From positions 62,001 to 126,000 of the forward strand of contig NZ_JAJISP010000003.1 of NCBI RefSeq assembly GCF_022132145.1: a DNA stretch of 64,000 bases, given 5' to 3'. This DNA comes from Pseudomonas sp. MMS21 TM103 (GTDB taxonomy: Bacteria > Pseudomonadota > Gammaproteobacteria > Pseudomonadales > Pseudomonadaceae). Under the pieces are notes generated by a model. It worked only from the letters and a program-made list of their open reading frames with translations. It did no database searches and was not told the DNA's origin. Each line of letters starts with the position of its first letter. Position 1 is the stretch's first letter. The position numbers were made by a program, and so were the translations under genes. Below are positions 53,057 to 61,066 of the stretch, piece by piece.

Positions 53057-53836
53057 CTACTTCTCGACGAAGGCGCGCTCGATCAGGTAATCGCCCGGCT
53101 CGCCCATGCGCGGGGAGATCTTCAGGCCGAAGCTGTCGAGCACGGCGGCGGTCTCATCGAGCATGCTGGGGCTGCCGCAGATCATCGCGCGGTCGTCCTG
53201 CGGGTTGATCGGCGGCAGGCCGATATCGCGGAACAACTTGCCGCTGCGCATCAGGTCGGTCAGGCGGCCCTGGTTCTCGAACTCTTCACGGGTCACGGTC
53301 GGGTAGTAGATCAGCTTGCTCTTCAAGGCATCGCCGAAGTATTCGTTCTGCGGCAGGTGCTCGGTGATGAACTCGCGGTAGGCCACTTCGTTGACGTACC
53401 GCACGCCATGCACCAGCACGACTCTCTCGTAGCGCTCGTAGGTTTCCGGGTCCTGAATCACGCTCATGAAGGGCGCCAGGCCGGTGCCCGTGCTGAGCAG
53501 GTACAGGTGCTTACCAGGCAGCAAATCGTCGAGCACCAGGGTGCCGGTGGGCTTGCGGCTGACCATCAGCTCGTCGCCAGGCTTGAGGTGCTGCAACTGC
53601 GAGGTCAGCGGACCGTCCTGCACCTTGATGCTGAAGAACTCCAGGTGCTCTTCATAGTTCGGGCTGGCGATCGAATAGGCGCGCATCAACGGGCGGCCGT
53701 TGTCCTGCTGCAGGCCGATCATCACGAATTGGCCATTCTCGAAACGCAACCCGGTGTTACGGGTGGTTTTAAAGCTGAACAAGGTGTCGTTCCAGTGATG
53801 GACGCTGATTACACGCTCGACATTCAGGTTGCTCAT
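53057..53836 (-). CDS. fpr: Ferredoxin--NADP+ reductase FprA
   Basis: A 259-residue FAD enzyme. The FAD site is RPLMRAYSIASPN, the NADP site includes STGTGLAPFMSVI, GSPSMLD ends the nucleotide fold, and the C-terminus IERAFVEK closes the active site. It transfers electrons between NADPH and ferredoxin/flavodoxin and supports oxidative-stress and iron metabolism. Its divergent neighbour is finR, the known regulator of fprA in Pseudomonas. The start is set at MSNLNVERV, the family start. Confidence 0.95.
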   Translation of the reverse strand: MSNLNVERVISVHHWNDTLFSFKTTRNTGLRFENGQFVMIGLQQDNGRPLMRAYSIASPNYEEHLEFFSIKVQDGPLTSQLQHLKPGDELMVSRKPTGTLVLDDLLPGKHLYLLSTGTGLAPFMSVIQDPETYERYERVVLVHGVRYVNEVAYREFITEHLPQNEYFGDALKSKLIYYPTVTREEFENQGRLTDLMRSGKLFRDIGLPPINPQDDRAMICGSPSMLDETAAVLDSFGLKISPRMGEPGDYLIERAFVEK

Positions 53837-53942
53837 GCTGGTTCCTTGAGAATCGCTAGGCTGTTCGGTTGATGGAATGTTAAACGACCGACTAATATCT
53901 GTTAAGTTGATTATCAAGATATAGGTTATCGGTTATATAGAT
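53837..53942. promoter_or_regulatory. Divergent fpr-finR control region
   Basis: An AT-rich 106-base region between two divergent starts. ATCTGTTAAGTTGAT (about 53897-53911) fits a LysR-type ATC-N9-GAT site, directly followed by the palindrome TTGATTATCAA. This is where FinR would be expected to bind to activate fpr and control its own gene. Confidence 0.5.
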
Positions 53943-54869
53943 ATGCGATTCACCCTCAGACAGTTGCAAATATTCGTTGCCGTCGCCCAGCAGGAAAGCG
54001 TTTCCCGCGCGGCGGATTCGCTAGCCTTGTCGCAGTCGGCGGCTAGCACCTCGCTCAGCGAACTGGAACGCCAATCCGACTGCCAATTGTTCGACCGCGC
54101 CGGCAAGCGTCTGATCCTCAATGCCCTGGGCTCGCAGCTATTGCCCCGAGCAGTAGCCCTGATCGACCAGGCCAAGGAGATCGAGCGCCTGCTGGGCGGC
54201 AAGAGTGGCTTTGGCTCGCTGAATGTCGGCGCTACCCTGACCGTCGGCAACTACCTGGCCACCCTGCTGATCGGCAGCTTCATGCAGCGCCACCCGGAAT
54301 GCCGAGTCCAGCTCCAGGTGCATAACACCGCCTACGTGGTGCAACAGATCGCCCACTATGAGCTGGACATGGGCCTGATCGAAGGCGACTGCCAGCACCC
54401 GGATATCGAAGTGCAACCCTGGGTCGAAGACGAACTGGTGGTGTTCTGCGCGCCGCAACATGCCTTGGCCAAGCGCGGCGAAGCCAGCCTCGACGAGCTG
54501 ACTCAGGAAGCCTGGATACTCCGCGAGCAAGGCTCGGGTACCCGCCTGACCTTCGACCAGGCCATGCGCCATCACCCGCGCTCGCTGAATGTGCGCCTGG
54601 AGTTGGAACATACAGAAGCAATCAAGCGCGCAGTGGAGTCGGGCCTGGGTATCGGCTGCATCTCGCGCCTGGCCCTGCGTGACGCCTTTCGCCGCGGCAG
54701 CCTGGTGGCGGTGGAAACGCCCGAGCTGGATTTGCGCCGGCAGTTCTACTTCATCTGGCACAAGCAGAAGTACCAGACCGCCGCCATGCGTGAGTTCATC
54801 GAGCTATGCCGGGCGCTGACCGCCGGGGTCAGGCGCAGCGATGAGATAGTGCTGCCGAACATTGCCTGA
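53943..54869 (+). CDS. finR: LysR-type regulator FinR
   Basis: A 308-residue regulator. The helix-turn-helix is in RQLQIFVAVAQQESVSRAAD and LALSQSAASTSLSELERQ. The effector domain (about 90-290) has LNVGATLTVGNYLATLLIGS and ESGLGIGCISRLAL. Divergence from fpr and the match to the family I recall identify FinR, which induces fprA under superoxide or iron-sulfur stress. ATG 53943 has no strong ribosome site, as is frequent for this gene class. Confidence 0.9.
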   Translation: MRFTLRQLQIFVAVAQQESVSRAADSLALSQSAASTSLSELERQSDCQLFDRAGKRLILNALGSQLLPRAVALIDQAKEIERLLGGKSGFGSLNVGATLTVGNYLATLLIGSFMQRHPECRVQLQVHNTAYVVQQIAHYELDMGLIEGDCQHPDIEVQPWVEDELVVFCAPQHALAKRGEASLDELTQEAWILREQGSGTRLTFDQAMRHHPRSLNVRLELEHTEAIKRAVESGLGIGCISRLALRDAFRRGSLVAVETPELDLRRQFYFIWHKQKYQTAAMREFIELCRALTAGVRRSDEIVLPNIA

Positions 54870-54904
54870 AGTCCTGCCGCCACGTTATTGCGCACGACCA
54901 GCAG

Positions 54905-55270
54905 CTAGCCCAACAGGGTCACCGCCCAGACACTGGCGATCAACGTCAGGGACATGAACTGCGCAGCACTGCCCATGTCCTTGGCGTTTTTCGACAAGGG
55001 GTGCAGCTCCAGGGAGATGCGATCGACCGCCGCCTCCAGCGCAGAGTTGAGCAGCTCGACAATCAACGCCAACAGGCAGACGGCGATCATCAGCGCGCGC
55101 TCGCCCCGACTGACGTCGCTGTAGAGCGCCAGCGGAATCAACAGCAGATTGAGCAACAGCAACTGACGAAATGCGGCTTCGCCGGCAATCGCGACACGCA
55201 AGCCCGCCAGCGAATAGCCTGCCGCATTAACGATACGCTTGAGGCCAGTCTGGCCCTTGAATGGCGACAC
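54905..55270 (-). CDS. dgkA: Diacylglycerol kinase DgkA
   Basis: A 121-residue integral membrane kinase, exactly the family length. It begins VSPFKGQTGLKRIVNAAGYS, then GEAAFRQLLLLNLLLIPLAL, and the signature EAAVDRISLELHPLSKNAKD with MGSAAQFMS. It has three transmembrane helices. It rephosphorylates diacylglycerol to phosphatidate at the inner membrane, recycling lipid after envelope glucan or LPS modification. GTG 55270 is chosen from the family start, although the ribosome site is weak. It lies downstream of erdR on the same strand. Confidence 0.93.
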   Translation of the reverse strand: MSPFKGQTGLKRIVNAAGYSLAGLRVAIAGEAAFRQLLLLNLLLIPLALYSDVSRGERALMIAVCLLALIVELLNSALEAAVDRISLELHPLSKNAKDMGSAAQFMSLTLIASVWAVTLLG

Positions 55271-55378
55271 AAGAAGGTTATCCGCTTTCTGAAAGGCCGG
55301 CCGGCACGAGAACCATAGATCTGCGCGAGCAAACCGACACAACCTCGCTGGCTTGACTGCACTGCATCAGGAGCCCGC

Positions 55379-56029
55379 TCAACTGCTGGGGATCGATTCC
55401 ATCTGCTGCAACAGCAGCGCCGCTTGGGTGCGGGTACGTACGCCGAGCTTGCGGAAAATCGCCGTGACATGCGCCTTTACCGTGGCCTCGGAAACGCTCA
55501 ACTCGTAGGCAATCTGCTTGTTCAGCAAGCCGTCGCAGACCATGGTCAACACCCGAAACTGCTGCGGGGTCAGACTGGCCAGGCCGGCGCTGGCGGCTTT
55601 GGCCTCGGCAGAAACCTGGGCGGCCTCCTCGGTTTGCTCCGGCCACCAGGTATCGCCATCGAGCACCACTTGCACGGCTTGCTGAATGCTCTCCAGGGAG
55701 CTGGACTTGGGAATGAAGCCACTCGCGCCGAACTCGCGTGCCCGCACCACCACGGCCGCATCTTCCTGCGCCGAGACCATCACCACTGGCACCTGCGGGT
55801 ATTGTCCGCGCAGCAGCACCAGACCGGAAAAGCCATAGGCGCCGGGCATGTTGAGGTCGAGCAGAACCAGATCCCAATCTGCTTTTTCCGCCAGGCAGGT
55901 TTCCAACTCGGCGATGCTGGCAGCCTCTACCAGGCGAACCTGCGGGCCAAGACCCAGGGTCAGTGCCTGCTGAAGTGCGCTACGAAATAGTGGATGGTCG
56001 TCGGCAATCAGGATTTCATAAGCGGCCAT
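55379..56029 (-). CDS. erdR: LuxR-type response regulator ErdR
   Basis: A 216-residue NarL/LuxR-family regulator. The receiver domain has ILIADDHPLFRSAL and DLVLLDLNMPGAYGFSG (phospho-acceptor Asp), with VVMVSAQED and GFIPKSSS. The DNA-binding domain is LTPQQFRVLTMVCDGLLNKQ and IAYELSVSEATVKAHVTAIF. ErdR (also CrbR) controls ethanol oxidation and acetyl-CoA synthetase in Pseudomonas. AGGAT lies upstream of the ATG. Its neighbour dgkA is conserved. Confidence 0.9.
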   Translation of the reverse strand: MAAYEILIADDHPLFRSALQQALTLGLGPQVRLVEAASIAELETCLAEKADWDLVLLDLNMPGAYGFSGLVLLRGQYPQVPVVMVSAQEDAAVVVRAREFGASGFIPKSSSLESIQQAVQVVLDGDTWWPEQTEEAAQVSAEAKAASAGLASLTPQQFRVLTMVCDGLLNKQIAYELSVSEATVKAHVTAIFRKLGVRTRTQAALLLQQMESIPSS

Positions 56030-56232
56030 TGCAGATCCTGTTCTTGTTATGAGAGTAGCGCTGGCGCAGACCTGTCGAATTAAACGCGACAGGCCATTCG
56101 ATTAAGCCGCGCATAGTACACGGGCAACCACAAATGCGCCTAGGACGGCGCCCAGCATGCCGAGCGATCTCGGAGTGGTCAAGCGCGTTGCTTTGCGGCA
56201 CAGTCTGCACTTTTTCCAAACGAGACTGTTTT

Positions 56233-57186
56233 ATGCGAAGCCAGGCCCTGCGCGCCGATCTATTGATGCTACTGACGGCCATGATCTGGGGCTCGGCGTT
56301 CGTCGCCCAGCGCTTGGGCATGGAATCCATAGGCCCCTTGCTGTATAGCGGCCTGAGGTTTGCTCTGGCGGTAGTGATCTTGCTGCCACTGCTACCGCTG
56401 CTCGAGCACCGCTCACGCAGCGCACCTACCGCGCCGCTGAACCGCCATCTGCTCATGGGTGGCGGCCTGATGGGCCTGGCACTGGCCTTGGGGATCAACC
56501 TGCAGCAGGTCGGCTTGCTCTTCACCAGCGTCACCAATGCCGGATTCATCACCGGCCTGTACGTCATCATAGTGCCCCTGCTCGGGCTGCTGATTGGCCA
56601 CAAGACTGGCCTGGGCATCTGGCTGGGCGCTTCGCTGGCGGTGATCGGCATGTTCCTGCTCAGCGTCGGCGAAGGCTTTCAGGTTGCCTCCGGTGACTGG
56701 CTGCAATTGGCCGGGGCCTTCGTCTGGGCCGTGCATGTGCTGCTGGTCGGCGTTTTCGCCAGGCGTCATGACCCATTGCGTCTGGCCGTGGTGCAATTCG
56801 CCACTTGCGCGCTGATCAGCCTGCTGCTGGCGGTGATCTTCGAGGACATCCACCTCGACTCGATCATCGCCGCCGGGCCGGCGATTCTGTATGGCGGTCT
56901 ATTCGGCGTGGCCATTGGCTTTACCCTGCAGGTGGTGGCGCAAAAGCATGCGATCGCGTCGCATGCCGCCATCATCCTCTCGCTGGAAGCCGTGTTTGCC
57001 GCCATTGCAGGCGCCTGGCTACTGGGCGAAGCCCTGCAGCTGCGAGGTTACTTCGGCTGTGCGCTGATGCTCGCTGGCATGCTGCTGGCACAACTGTGGC
57101 CGAAAAAATCCAGCCTGCCCCTCACAGAAACAAGCGCAAATGCTGGTGCAGGGCGTCGTCCAGATCAACCGCCCGTGGAGCTTTAG
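56233..57186 (+). CDS. EamA/DMT-family transporter
   Basis: A 317-residue protein with ten predicted helices in two EamA repeats: LLMLLTAMIWGSAFVAQRLG in the first and AILYGGLFGVAIGFTLQVVA with HAAIILSLEAVFAAIAGAWL in the second. It is of the drug/metabolite exporter superfamily and the substrate is unknown. The gene's last 65 bases overlap the 3' end of convergent tapT, so its C-terminal tail (SANAGAGRRPDQPPVEL) is encoded opposite tapT sequence. ATG 56233 begins MRSQALRADLLM. Confidence 0.88.
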   Translation: MRSQALRADLLMLLTAMIWGSAFVAQRLGMESIGPLLYSGLRFALAVVILLPLLPLLEHRSRSAPTAPLNRHLLMGGGLMGLALALGINLQQVGLLFTSVTNAGFITGLYVIIVPLLGLLIGHKTGLGIWLGASLAVIGMFLLSVGEGFQVASGDWLQLAGAFVWAVHVLLVGVFARRHDPLRLAVVQFATCALISLLLAVIFEDIHLDSIIAAGPAILYGGLFGVAIGFTLQVVAQKHAIASHAAIILSLEAVFAAIAGAWLLGEALQLRGYFGCALMLAGMLLAQLWPKKSSLPLTETSANAGAGRRPDQPPVEL

Positions 57187-57832
57187 CCGCCAGGTAGTGC
57201 TGGCTGAAGACATCCAGATAGGCATTCAGCGCGTCGGCGGCGCGCTGATCGCCGGCCAGTTCCAGACAGAGCGCCGCCACCTCGGCAGTACACAGGTGAT
57301 CGTCGCGCGTGGATCGACGCAGGCGGTAACGCGACAACTGCTCGGGCTGCAGGCTGAGCACCGGCAAACTGTCGAGGTAGGGACTCTTGCGGAACATCTT
57401 GCGCGCCTCGGTCCAGGTCGCATCGAGCAGAATGAACAGTGGCCGCTTGCCAGGCGCATGCTGCACCTCACCGACCACCCGCTCAGGCTCGGCGTATTCA
57501 CCCGGAAACACCAGAAAGGGCTGCCACTGCGGATCGCTTAACAACGCCGGCAAGGCGGGCTCGACCGCCGTGCGCAACCAGCCAAAGGCCGACGTGTCGA
57601 CCACTACATCGGCAATCAGCCAGCCGGTATTGCTCGGCTTGAGCGCTTCGACATCATGCATCAGCAAACACACGCCCGACTTCGCCTCGATCTGCGGACG
57701 CCAGGCGCACAGGCAATGGCTCAGGGCCAACCGGCAGCGCTGGCAACGCACGGCCCGGGAGCCACGGGCGAGGAAAGGTTTTTCACTACGCGCAATGCGC
57801 GCAGCGCGCAAGCGAGCGACGGCATGGCTCAT
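57122..57832 (-). CDS. tapT: tRNA-uridine aminocarboxypropyltransferase TapT (DTW domain)
   Basis: A 236-residue DTW-domain protein. The zinc-binding cysteines are CQRCRLALSHCLC near residue 30. The DTW motif appears as LLDATWTEARKMFRKS. LSLQPEQLSRYRLRRSTRDD and HLCTAEVAALCLEL follow. It adds the acp group from SAM to U47 of tRNA. The start MSHAVARLRAARIARSE fits relatives. It overlaps the convergent EamA gene by 65 bases at its 3' end. Confidence 0.9.
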   Translation of the reverse strand: MSHAVARLRAARIARSEKPFLARGSRAVRCQRCRLALSHCLCAWRPQIEAKSGVCLLMHDVEALKPSNTGWLIADVVVDTSAFGWLRTAVEPALPALLSDPQWQPFLVFPGEYAEPERVVGEVQHAPGKRPLFILLDATWTEARKMFRKSPYLDSLPVLSLQPEQLSRYRLRRSTRDDHLCTAEVAALCLELAGDQRAADALNAYLDVFSQHYLAAKAPRAVDLDDALHQHLRLFL

Positions 57833-58017
57833 GCGCTAAGCGCTGCGCGGCGATAAGTGGATGGCATGTGGGATCCTGGGTCGGTAAGCCCGCCAGTCTA
57901 ACAAAGCCGCCGCGATTGCAGGTGGGGTAAACCCCAGCGGCCAAGTAAGATAGTCGCCTGCTGAACCTCTACAGGTGCATGCCTGTCGAAGGCTTCGAAC
58001 TGACTCTGGAGAACCCT

Positions 58018-58416
58018 ATGCCTCGCCTGATCGCTGTAATCCTCGCCCTTGGCCTACCCGTGCTCGCTCAAGCCGCATCGCTGAACAATTTCGAGCTGAG
58101 CAAGACCCTTGAACGAGTCGCCCGCGAAAGCAGCGTCGGCACGCCACGGGCGATCAACGCGGACATTCTCGATCAAGGGTACAGCGTCGACGGTGATGAA
58201 TTGGTCAATCACCTGAGCGTGCGCCCCGACCACGCCGCGCAGATGCGCGGCAATCCGGATAGTGTGCGCGCACAGTTGGCCAACAGCGTGTGTCGCAACC
58301 CGGGCTATCGCCAGTTACTGGCGCGTGGCGCCGTCCTGCGTTACGAGTTCAGCGAGTACAAGACCAATCGCCCGATCGTCAGCGAGCGCTTCAGTAACAG
58401 CGACTGCGCCCCATAG
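58018..58416 (+). CDS. PA3611-like secreted protein (quorum-sensing-regulated family)
   Basis: A 132-residue exported protein. The signal peptide is MPRLIAVILALGLPVLAQAA, with cleavage before SLNNFELSK. The mature part has VARESSVGTPRAINADILDQ and CRNPGYRQLLARGAVLRYEF with EYKTNRP, matching PA3611 of P. aeruginosa as I recall it. That protein has a known structure and is linked to virulence regulation, but its molecular role is undefined. Two Cys residues could form a disulfide. GGAGAA lies before ATG 58018. Confidence 0.88.
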   Translation: MPRLIAVILALGLPVLAQAASLNNFELSKTLERVARESSVGTPRAINADILDQGYSVDGDELVNHLSVRPDHAAQMRGNPDSVRAQLANSVCRNPGYRQLLARGAVLRYEFSEYKTNRPIVSERFSNSDCAP

Positions 58417-58532
58417 GTCATGGATCGGTGCGCGGCACCTGCAGGCCAATCGGCGTTTACCGGGCGCGTTAACGATCCGCGCCGCAGCGCAGGCCACCCG
58501 GCAAATTAATTTGCCACCTCAGCCGGGCTGTT

Positions 58533-60938
58533 TCAGCGCAGGCATTCGGGCTTGCCCTGGCCGGCCAGCGCAGCCCGCTCCTCGCGGCTCAGCAGCTTCT
58601 GTGCGGGGATGCCCAACACCTCTGCGACCGCTTGCAACACATGCGCCCAGGTGGCCTGGTTGGCGAACAGCATACCAGCCCCGTCCAGGGTGCCTCCGCG
58701 GTTGCGATACCCCAGCACCCGGTTGCAGCGGGCCTCGCCCAGGATCGGCCAGAGATGCCCGCGCGCCACTTCCGGGCGCATATGGGTCAGCAGTACGCGG
58801 CGCGGATACTGCTCAGGAAACAACTCGTTGCGGATTGCGGCAGGCGTCAGCGCGGGGGCCTCCCAGTGATCCCGTGGCTCACGAAATCGCCCCGGCTCCT
58901 GCAGGTAAATCAAACGCCAGGCAGTTTTTTTCTCACTCAGGCGCACAGCCGCACGACGCATCTCGCTCAACTGATAAGCGCCACTGGCAATCAGCAGCAC
59001 GGGATCGGCGCCCTCGTGCTGATCCAGCAGGATGGCGCCATCGCGGGCCAGTTGTTCAGCTTGCTGTTGATCGAACTGGAACGGGCGTTCGCGCTTGGGG
59101 CTGACAATGCAAGCCAGCTGTCCACGTGCCTGGTAGACCGCCGGCAACAGGGCCAGCAGTGAGTTATGGTCGGCAGGAAACAGCACTCTGACCATATCGC
59201 TCATCTCGCCGAGCAGCGCCTCGCAGAAGCTGGTGTCCTGGTGCGACTGCTGGTTCTTGCCGTTCTCCCAGGTATGCGAAGTTGCCACCAACGGCCAGCC
59301 AAGCCAGCCCGCAGGGCGCCCCACTTCTTTCTGCTGGCGGGCGAAGATCAGGGTCTGGCGCACGGCGCCGAGCATCTTCACGCAGAAGGCCTCATAACTC
59401 GCCACCAGATTCAGGCCACCTTGATTGGCCAGGCAGGCGGACACCACCGCCTCCTCGTTGAGCACGGTGATAATCGCGCCATCCACTGCTTCCAACTTGC
59501 TTTCAGGTACACAGACCCGATGCTTGAGAGCATGCAGAACGCCTTCCAGGCGGTTACTGGCCAGCTCATCCGGATTGCCCACTCGCGGTCGCAGGTGCGG
59601 GTTGGCCTGCACCAAGTCGACAAAAAAACGGTCCAGCGCCGACATCGGCGAGCAGTCTTGCCCGTGATAGTGCAGCTCGGGCAGTTGCAGCGCGGCCGGC
59701 TGGCGCAGCGCCAGCGGATGATCACGCTCCAGCGCACGTTCAGCGCGCCCGTGGCGGAATTGCGCACAGACCGGGAGCAACTCGTCGGGCGCCACCCAGA
59801 GGCCGGCAGCATGCTGATTGAACAGCGCGCGCGCGGCCTCATCGTGATGTGGGTTGGCCGGCAACGGCAGATTGTGCGCAGCATTACTGCCTGCGCCATA
59901 GAAACCGAAGCCTTTCTTGGTTACGGCGATCGCATAAGGCATGGGTAACGGGTAATGCAGGATACCGCTGTGCAACTCGGCAACCCGATGACCCAGGCGC
60001 AGCTCCATCTGCCACAGGGCGCAGACGAAAGCCGCCGGATCGCGCCCATCGAAGCTGACCGGATCGAAACCGCAGTGGCGCAGGTGCTGACAAAAGCCCT
60101 CCAGCCCTTCTACCGTGCCCAGCTCCGTGCGCTGCTCAATCCGCCGGCCGTTGGCGATCATCACCGGCAGCGCCACACCACAGTCTTCTGCCCGCCACCA
60201 GCGCGGCATCCAATCGCTGCCACGTTGCTCTTCGGCCGCGCCGTCGGACAAAAAGGCCACCAGCTTTTCACCCGGCAGCGGCAGGTGGCAGTACTGCAAC
60301 TCGGCAAAGCCGAGATAGCCCCCTTCGGCGATACCACCAGCGGTATGCGGATTGACGTGACTGCCCAGGGGCACACCCGGCGCGCCATCGGCGGCCTGGG
60401 CATAGCTGTAGAAATCCGCCACTAGCCGGCTCATCCCAGTTTCATCGCAGCTGTAACGTGCGGCCTGTTCGGGGTGCTGGTTGGCGGTCAACAGATTCAG
60501 CGCCTCGACCGCCGCCACACAGTGCCCCTGCCCCATCAGCCAGCCACGGGTTTCCCCGGTCAGGGCATTCAGCGCCAGGTAGGCCGCATAGCCGGGCACC
60601 ATGTTCAAGGCGCCACCGGTATGGCCCTCGGGCTTTACCTTGAAGTCACCAGATTCCAGGGCCATGCCGTCCAGACGCACGCGCCGGGCATAGGTCATAT
60701 GCACCACCAGCCATAAACCGGCGGCGTTCAGCCGGTCCAGGGCACGCAACAAACCATAGACGCTGGCCAAGTCCGGCTGCTTACCCGCCTGCACCAGTTG
60801 ATGGGCCATGCGGAAGACCGCCGCACAGGTCTCTGGACTATGCTGTACCGGGCCATAGCCCTGCTGCCAAGCGGCGAACCCAGGTTCGACCAAGGCATGG
60901 GCGGCCAGCTCACTGGCACTTGGCAATAATTGCGACAT
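58533..60938 (-). CDS. xfp: Phosphoketolase (xylulose 5-phosphate/fructose 6-phosphate)
   Basis: An 801-residue TPP enzyme of standard phosphoketolase length. Landmarks are KPEGHTGGALNMVPGYAAYL, the TPP-binding region with LSDGAAEEQRGSDWMPRWW, GSHVNPHTAGGIAEGGYLGF and SHTWENGKNQQSHQDTSFCE. It splits xylulose 5-phosphate to acetyl phosphate and glyceraldehyde 3-phosphate. AGGAG precedes ATG 60938. An ANR-type box lies about 61 bases upstream, suggesting a role in low-oxygen carbon flow to acetyl phosphate. Divergent from an MBL nuclease gene. Confidence 0.93.
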   Translation of the reverse strand: MSQLLPSASELAAHALVEPGFAAWQQGYGPVQHSPETCAAVFRMAHQLVQAGKQPDLASVYGLLRALDRLNAAGLWLVVHMTYARRVRLDGMALESGDFKVKPEGHTGGALNMVPGYAAYLALNALTGETRGWLMGQGHCVAAVEALNLLTANQHPEQAARYSCDETGMSRLVADFYSYAQAADGAPGVPLGSHVNPHTAGGIAEGGYLGFAELQYCHLPLPGEKLVAFLSDGAAEEQRGSDWMPRWWRAEDCGVALPVMIANGRRIEQRTELGTVEGLEGFCQHLRHCGFDPVSFDGRDPAAFVCALWQMELRLGHRVAELHSGILHYPLPMPYAIAVTKKGFGFYGAGSNAAHNLPLPANPHHDEAARALFNQHAAGLWVAPDELLPVCAQFRHGRAERALERDHPLALRQPAALQLPELHYHGQDCSPMSALDRFFVDLVQANPHLRPRVGNPDELASNRLEGVLHALKHRVCVPESKLEAVDGAIITVLNEEAVVSACLANQGGLNLVASYEAFCVKMLGAVRQTLIFARQQKEVGRPAGWLGWPLVATSHTWENGKNQQSHQDTSFCEALLGEMSDMVRVLFPADHNSLLALLPAVYQARGQLACIVSPKRERPFQFDQQQAEQLARDGAILLDQHEGADPVLLIASGAYQLSEMRRAAVRLSEKKTAWRLIYLQEPGRFREPRDHWEAPALTPAAIRNELFPEQYPRRVLLTHMRPEVARGHLWPILGEARCNRVLGYRNRGGTLDGAGMLFANQATWAHVLQAVAEVLGIPAQKLLSREERAALAGQGKPECLR

Positions 60939-60992
60939 CGGTGCTCTCCTGGAGTTTTCGCCCAGTCTAGGACACACCGAGCAGCCGACACC

Positions 60993-61006
60993 CTGATATG
61001 CATCAA
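60993..61006 (-). promoter_or_regulatory. ANR/FNR-type box upstream of the phosphoketolase
   Basis: Plus strand CTGATATGCATCAA differs from TTGAT-N4-ATCAA at one base. Its centre is 61 bases from the phosphoketolase ATG, and a TAGACT-like -10 lies between, so a class II activating position near -41 is possible. Confidence 0.6.
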
Positions 61007-61041
61007 GGCCGGCGACCGTCATTCGCGGCACCCTGAACTCA

Positions 61042-61055
61042 TTGACCATCATCAA
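61042..61055. promoter_or_regulatory. Second ANR/FNR-type box between phosphoketolase and MBL genes
   Basis: TTGACCATCATCAA matches TTGA(C/T)-N4-ATCAA fully. It ends only 11 bases before the MBL start codon, where binding would block that gene. Towards the phosphoketolase it would lie near -90, 49 bases from the first box. Confidence 0.5.
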
Positions 61056-61066
61056 GGATTTCCAAC

